Source of the DNA: BOG-908 sp963751795
GTDB lineage: Bacteria; Pseudomonadota; Alphaproteobacteria; Acetobacterales; Acetobacteraceae
Reading direction: 5' to 3'
Assembly (NCBI GenBank): GCA_963751795.1
Contig: CAVVVI010000001.1
Span: 186,001 to 250,000, forward strand
DNA length: 64,000 nt
How positions within the stretch are numbered: position 1 is the first letter of the stretch; each line of letters opens with the position of its first letter. The notes under the pieces are model-generated. The model saw only the letters and a list, made by a program, of their open reading frames with translations, was not told the DNA's origin and made no database searches. Position numbers and translations under genes: made by a program. Of the stretch, positions 60,082-64,000 are shown piece by piece.

Positions 60082-61992
60082 ATGAGCAAGGTGATCGGAA
60101 TCGACCTCGGCACGACCAATTCGTGCGTGGCGATCATGGAATCCGGCGACGTCCACGTAATCGAAAACAGCGAGGGCGCGCGCACCACGCCCAGCATGGT
60201 GGCCTTCACCGAAAGCGGTGAGCGGCTCGTGGGCCAGGCGGCCAAGCGGCAGGCCGTGACCAATCCGTCCAATACGCTCTACGCGGTGAAGCGGCTGATC
60301 GGCCGGCGTTACGATGATCCGTTGGTCGCCAAGGACCGCGATCTTGTACCCTACAAGATCGTCAAGGCCGACAATGGCGATGCGTGGGTCGAAGCGCGCG
60401 GCGAAAAGTATGCGCCGGGCAAGATCAGCGCCGACATCCTCGGCAAGATGAAGGAGACGGCCGAGGCCTATCTCGGCGAGAAGGTTACGCAGGCGGTGAT
60501 CACCGTGCCGGCGTATTTTAACGACGCGCAGCGCCAGGCGACCAAGGATGCCGGGCGCATCGCGGGGCTGGACGTGCTGCGCATCATCAACGAGCCGACG
60601 GCCGCGGCGCTCGCCTATGGCATGGACAAGAAGAACAGCGGCACGATCGCGGTCTATGACCTCGGCGGCGGCACGTTCGACGTGTCGATCCTGGAGATCG
60701 GCGACGGCGTGTTCGAGGTGAAGAGCACCAACGGCGACACGTTCCTTGGCGGCGAGGATTTCGATGCGCGGGTGATCGATTACCTCGCCAGCGAATTCAA
60801 GCGCGACCAGGGTATCGACCTGCGCAACGACAAGCTGGCGCTGCAGCGGTTGAAGGAAGCCGCCGAGAAGGCAAAGATCGAGCTGTCGTCGGCCAAGGAG
60901 ACCGAGATCAACCTGCCGTTCATCACGGCGGATGCGTCGGGCCCGAAGCACCTGGTGATGAAGCTGAGCCGGGCGAAGCTGGAGAGCCTGGTCGATGACC
61001 TGATCACCCGCACGATGGATCCGTGCCGCGCCGCGCTGAAGGATGCCGGCGTGACCGCCTCGGAGATCAACGAGGTGATCCTGGTGGGCGGCATGACGCG
61101 CATGCCCAAGGTGATCGAGGCGGTGAAGGCGTTCTTCGGCCGCGACCCGGCGCGCAACGTGAACCCCGACGAGGTTGTGGCGATCGGCGCCGGCATCCAG
61201 GGCGCGGTGCTGCGCGGCGACGTGAAGGACGTGCTGCTGCTGGACGTGACACCGCTGAGCCTGGGCATCGAGACGCTGGGCGGCGTGTTCACCCGGCTGA
61301 TCGACCGCAATACGACGATCCCGACCAAGAAGAGCCAGGTGTTCTCGACGGCGGACGACAATCAGGGCGCTGTCACCATCAAGGTGTATCAGGGCGAGCG
61401 CGAGATGGCGGCCGACAACAAGATGCTCGGCCAGTTCGACCTGGTGGGCATCCCGCCGGCGCCGCGCGGCATGCCGCAGATCGAGGTGACGTTCGACATC
61501 GACGCCAACGGTATCGTCAGCGTGAGTGCGCGCGACAAGGCGACCGGCAAGGAGCAGCAGATCCGCATCCAGGCGAGCGGCGGGCTGTCGGATGCCGATA
61601 TCGAGAAGATGGTGCGCGACGCCGAAGCCAATGCGGAAGCCGACAAGAAGCGGCGCGAGATGGTGGAGGCGCGCAACCATGCCGAGGCGATGATCCATCA
61701 GGTCGAGCGCAACCTGAAGGAGCATGGCGACAAGATGCCGGCCGCCGATCGTGGCGAGGCGGAAGCCGCGGTGGCGGCGACCAAGTCGGCGATGGAGGGC
61801 AGCGACCCCGATGCGCTCAAGGGCGCTTCGGAGCGGCTGAGCCAGGCGGCGATGAAGATCGGTGAGCACGTGTATAAGGCCGAGGCGGCGGCGCAGGCCG
61901 CACCCGAGGCCGGCGGCGCCGCGCCCGGCGGCGACAACGTGGTGGACGCCGAGTTCGAAGAACTCGACGAGAGCAAGAAGAAGTCGGCTTAA
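60082..61992 (+). CDS. dnaK: Molecular chaperone DnaK (Hsp70)
   Basis: The 636-residue Hsp70 has IGIDLGTTNSCVAIMESG, the phosphate 2 segment AVYDLGGGTFDVSILE, adenosine motif EVILVGGMTRMPKV and the interdomain linker DVLLLDVTPLSLGIETLGG, then substrate-binding beta domain and helical lid. The C-terminus ends VDAEFEELDESKKKSA, a variant of the usual EEVD-like tail. The ATG at 60082 has AAGGGAG upstream. It is followed by dnaJ after a 135-bp gap containing a small hairpin, so dnaJ is expressed from the same message but probably at a lower level. Confidence 0.98.
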   Translation: MSKVIGIDLGTTNSCVAIMESGDVHVIENSEGARTTPSMVAFTESGERLVGQAAKRQAVTNPSNTLYAVKRLIGRRYDDPLVAKDRDLVPYKIVKADNGDAWVEARGEKYAPGKISADILGKMKETAEAYLGEKVTQAVITVPAYFNDAQRQATKDAGRIAGLDVLRIINEPTAAALAYGMDKKNSGTIAVYDLGGGTFDVSILEIGDGVFEVKSTNGDTFLGGEDFDARVIDYLASEFKRDQGIDLRNDKLALQRLKEAAEKAKIELSSAKETEINLPFITADASGPKHLVMKLSRAKLESLVDDLITRTMDPCRAALKDAGVTASEINEVILVGGMTRMPKVIEAVKAFFGRDPARNVNPDEVVAIGAGIQGAVLRGDVKDVLLLDVTPLSLGIETLGGVFTRLIDRNTTIPTKKSQVFSTADDNQGAVTIKVYQGEREMAADNKMLGQFDLVGIPPAPRGMPQIEVTFDIDANGIVSVSARDKATGKEQQIRIQASGGLSDADIEKMVRDAEANAEADKKRREMVEARNHAEAMIHQVERNLKEHGDKMPAADRGEAEAAVAATKSAMEGSDPDALKGASERLSQAAMKIGEHVYKAEAAAQAAPEAGGAAPGGDNVVDAEFEELDESKKKSA

Positions 61993-61998
61993 GCAAAG

Positions 61999-62015
61999 CC
62001 GGGGCCTGTCCCCGG
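61999..62015 (+). terminator. Hairpin between dnaK and dnaJ, possible attenuator
   Basis: CCGGGG and CCCCGG flank a 5-base loop (CCTGT) 7 bp after the dnaK stop. No T run follows. It may lower read-through into dnaJ, or stabilise the dnaK end of the message; further GC-rich half-repeats (CCCCGGCAGCG, GCGCCCCGG) follow. Confidence 0.35.
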
Positions 62016-62127
62016 AACCCCGGCAGCGCAGCGCCCCGGACCGCACGCCTGAAGGCGAGCCGGGGCGCAGGCCGTGGCGGGGTTTGGGGGCGCGGCTTCC
62101 GGCCTTGCCTTGCTCGCGAGGACGCCA

Positions 62128-63258
62128 ATGGCCAAACCGGATTATTACGCCACCCTTGAAGTCCAGAAGGACTGCAGCGCGGACGACCTGAAAAAGGCCT
62201 ACCGCAAGCTGGCGATGAAGTATCACCCCGACCGCAACCCGAACGACAAGGGTGCGGAGGCGCAGTTCAAGATCGTCAGCGAGGCCTACGAGGTTCTCAA
62301 GGACGACCAGAAGCGCGCGGCCTACGATCGTTACGGCCACGCTGCCTTCGAGCAAGGCGGCGGCGCGCCCGGCTTCGATTTTTCGGGCGCGGGCGGGTTG
62401 GGCGACATCTTCGACCAGATGTTCGGCGATTTCACCGGGCGCGGCGGCGGCCGCAGCCGCACGCGCACCGGCGCCGACATTCAGGTGCAGGTCGAGATCG
62501 ACCTGGCGCAGGCCTTTACCGGCACCAAGACGCCGGTGCGCGTGCCCACGCGGGTGACGTGCGAGGCCTGCCGCGGCACCGGGTCGTCGGACGGCAAGGC
62601 GGCGGCCGATACCTGCGGCACCTGCAACGGCGCGGGCAAGGTGCGGGCGCAGCAGGGCTTCTTCCTGATCGAGCGCACCTGCCCCACCTGCGGCGGCGCC
62701 GGCCGGGTGATCCGCAGCCCGTGCCGCGTGTGCCACGGTGCCGGCACGGTGCAGCGCGAGCGCACGCTGCAGGTGACGGTGCCGCCCGGCGTGGAAGACG
62801 GCACGCGCATCCGCATCCAGGGCGAGGGCGAGGCGGGCGGCCAGGGCGCCACCAATGGCGACCTGTACGTGCACGTGGCCATCCGCCAGCACGCGCTGTT
62901 CCATCGCGAGGGCGCGCATATCTTCTGCGAGGTGCCGCTGCGCATGAGCCAGGCGGCGCTCGGTGACGAGATCGACGTGCCGGCCATCGACGGCAGCACG
63001 CAGAAGGTGAAGATCCCCGCCGGCACGCAGGCCGGCGCGCAGTTCCGCCTGCGCGGACGCGGCTTCTCCGTGCTGCGCAGCGCGGCCCGCGGCGACATGG
63101 TGATCCAGGCCAAGGTGGAGACGCCGCAGCATCTGACCCGGCGCCAGCGCGAGCTGCTGGAGGAGTTCGAGGGCGAGGCGCGTGGGCACGCCAAGGGCAG
63201 CCCGGAGCATGAGGGCTTCTTCGCCAAGATGAAGGAATTCCTGGCCGGGCGCGACTGA
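62128..63258 (+). CDS. dnaJ: Chaperone DnaJ (type I Hsp40)
   Basis: The 376-residue protein has a complete J domain (DYYATLEVQKDCSADDLKKA, MKYHPDRNPND with the HPD motif), a Gly/Phe-rich linker (GGGAPGFDFSGAGGLGDIF), four zinc-finger CxxCxGxG repeats (CEACRGTG, CGTCNGAG, CPTCGGAG, CRVCHGAG) and the C-terminal substrate domain. GAGGAC lies just before the ATG. It is the co-chaperone of the upstream DnaK. Confidence 0.97.
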   Translation: MAKPDYYATLEVQKDCSADDLKKAYRKLAMKYHPDRNPNDKGAEAQFKIVSEAYEVLKDDQKRAAYDRYGHAAFEQGGGAPGFDFSGAGGLGDIFDQMFGDFTGRGGGRSRTRTGADIQVQVEIDLAQAFTGTKTPVRVPTRVTCEACRGTGSSDGKAAADTCGTCNGAGKVRAQQGFFLIERTCPTCGGAGRVIRSPCRVCHGAGTVQRERTLQVTVPPGVEDGTRIRIQGEGEAGGQGATNGDLYVHVAIRQHALFHREGAHIFCEVPLRMSQAALGDEIDVPAIDGSTQKVKIPAGTQAGAQFRLRGRGFSVLRSAARGDMVIQAKVETPQHLTRRQRELLEEFEGEARGHAKGSPEHEGFFAKMKEFLAGRD

Positions 63259-63670
63259 GCGGTTGTGGTCCGGACGGGTACCCACAAGGCCAGGTTGCCG
63301 CCGGCACCCGGCCGGGCGGTGGTAATCGGCTGAATTGTGGCGGTTTTATGTCACTCGGGTTGCGTTTCACAGATACGTGACTTCTGCAATTGGCAGTTGC
63401 GGCCGTGTTTCGCAGCACGATATGGCGGTGTGTCACCTGGACGAGGCGCACCTCCCCCCGCGCTGACGGCCGGTGTCATAGGCGGCGCAGTCTCCCCCCG
63501 GCTGCGCCGCCACTTCATTCCATAAGCGGTGCGTTTGCCGTGCGCATGGTTCGGCGGCGCATCGGGCGCGTGATGCGCGGTGCGGCCCCGTCGGATGGTT
63601 TTCTGCCGCCGCGTGCTGGCAGGGCTTGCACCCGGCCCATGGTTTCCGTAGGAAACGCGGCACGGCTCGT
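63259..63670. other. Intergenic region between dnaJ and tRNA-Val
   Basis: 412 bp without a convincing gene. A bulged GC-rich hairpin (63298-63319: CCGCCGGC, ACCCG, GCCGGGCGG) could end the dnaKJ message. The rest is of mixed composition, including a less GC-rich patch at 63330-63410 that may hold the tRNA promoter. Frames in it are short and antisense to nothing recognisable. Confidence 0.4.
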
Positions 63671-63745
63671 GGGCGCGTAGCACAGCGGTAGTGCACTACC
63701 TTGACATGGTAGGGGTCACAGGTTCAATCCCTGTCGCGCCCACCA
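63671..63745 (+). tRNA. tRNA-Val(GAC)
   Basis: A full cloverleaf: acceptor GGGCGCG pairs with CGCGCCC; D arm GCACAGCGGTAGTGC; anticodon stem-loop CTACC-TTGACAT-GGTAG with anticodon GAC (Val); T arm ACAGGTTCAATCCCTGT; discriminator A and encoded CCA at 63743-63745. There is no variable-arm extension. Confidence 0.97.
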
Positions 63746-63749
63746 CAGC

Positions 63750-64000
63750 CATCGCCTGCGCCGTGCCGAGGACAAGTTCATCGCGCTGATCCCCGATCGC
63801 CCCGCCGACCGCCCGGGCTGCTTCACGATCAGTCCGCCCCGGTCCAGCGCCGCGCCGCTGGTGTTCTCCTCCCCCCATTCCGGCCGTGCCTATTCCGAGG
63901 CCTTCCTGGCCCTGACCCGGCTGGATGGGCAGGCGCTGCGGCGCAGCGAGGATTGCTACATCGAGGAGGTGTTCGCCTGCGTGCCGCGCCATGGCGGCAC
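63750..64000 (+). CDS. N-formylglutamate amidohydrolase family protein (N-terminal part, cut by window edge)
   Basis: The plus frame from about 63750 reads RRAEDKFIALIPDRPADRPG, then APLVFSSPHSGRAYSEAFL, ALRRSEDCYIEEVF and VPRHGG, which is the conserved start of the FGase/N-formylglutamate amidohydrolase family (SSPHSGRAY, RRSEDCYI with metal-ligand positions). No ATG, GTG or TTG is in frame between a TGA inside the tRNA gene (63702-63704) and the conserved region; the first is a GTG inside the conserved PLVFSS. So the start is unresolved: a CTG start, a frame error or a lost start codon. The gene begins within a few bases of the tRNA. Confidence 0.7.

Noticed and set aside
57344..60221. Very long open frames on the plus strand (up to about 850 codons) and in a second minus frame across the repeat protein gene
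   Set aside because: They are Gly/Ala/Arg or Pro-rich mirror images caused by repetitive high-GC codons; only the minus frame ending at 57497 has a signal peptide, coherent modules and a recognisable C-terminus.
63696..63992. A 98-codon minus-strand frame overlapping tRNA-Val
   Set aside because: It runs through the tRNA (ending in a tail that is simply antisense tRNA) and is antisense to the formylglutamate amidohydrolase frame, which has clear family motifs.
1..64000. CRISPR arrays, prophage or complete insertion sequences
   Set aside because: No regularly spaced repeats with unique spacers, no transposase or integrase frames and no phage replication or packaging genes are visible; the only phage-like item is the C-terminal module of the repeat protein.

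Overview
The window is a GC-rich chromosomal segment from an alphaproteobacterium, most likely a member of the Acetobacteraceae. This rests on gene content, protein style and gene order: an NRDE/purC/purS/purB block, a complete meso-DAP type division and cell-wall (dcw) cluster running into lpxC-bamD-recN-ligA, a YjbE-type TerC protein, a CYP153-like P450 and dnaKJ. I could run no database search. Most genes are housekeeping genes.

Layout. 1-5 kb (minus strand): purB, an NRDE protein, purC, purS, a small Rap1a-like secreted protein, RidA and a DUF445 protein cut by the left edge. 5-16 kb (mostly plus): a small basic protein, a TerC/YjbE membrane protein, an SDR, a VOC protein and a DUF3833 lipoprotein (both minus), UvrD, PrmA, a decayed vapBC remnant, aminopeptidase P, a thioesterase, a DUF7002-like protein and a low-GC secreted orphan. 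16-41 kb (minus): one almost gapless block, transcribed mraZ-rsmH-ftsL-ftsI-murE-murF-mraY-murD-ftsW-murG-murC-murB-ddl-ftsQ-ftsA-ftsZ, then lpxC-bamD-recN-ligA. Most junctions in mraZ-ftsA overlap by 1 or 4 nt, suggesting translational coupling. 41-64 kb: rnpB, a Cys-rich secreted protein, an SDR, a TetR regulator with a palindromic candidate operator, an RTX-like Asn/Gly repeat protein, uvrC, folB, a reduced SDR-like protein, a YdeI-like protein, a CYP153-like P450 divergent from an MFS transporter, an ABM-fold protein, an alpha/beta hydrolase, a porin, glnA, a large secreted repeat protein with a phage-structural-like C-terminus, dnaK-dnaJ, tRNA-Val(GAC) and the start of an N-formylglutamate amidohydrolase gene.

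The most unusual feature is a family of dispersed A/T-rich palindromic repeats filling most intergenic gaps of the first 21 kb. They occur as single units (forward, F, or reverse, R) and as facing F-R doublets reminiscent of REP/REPIN elements. Their stems change sequence while keeping pairing. None is seen from 21 to 64 kb. A second notable feature is a perfectly 10-bp-phased array of four TGGG boxes upstream of mraZ, the expected form of an MraZ autoregulatory site.

Caution: four conserved genes carry apparent 1-nt frame disruptions (purB, murG and rsmH each have one extra base; ddl has a compensated pair). Since purB, murG and ddl are normally essential, sequence or assembly error is the simplest explanation. 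The affected genes are annotated as intact-length genes with a flagged frame break.
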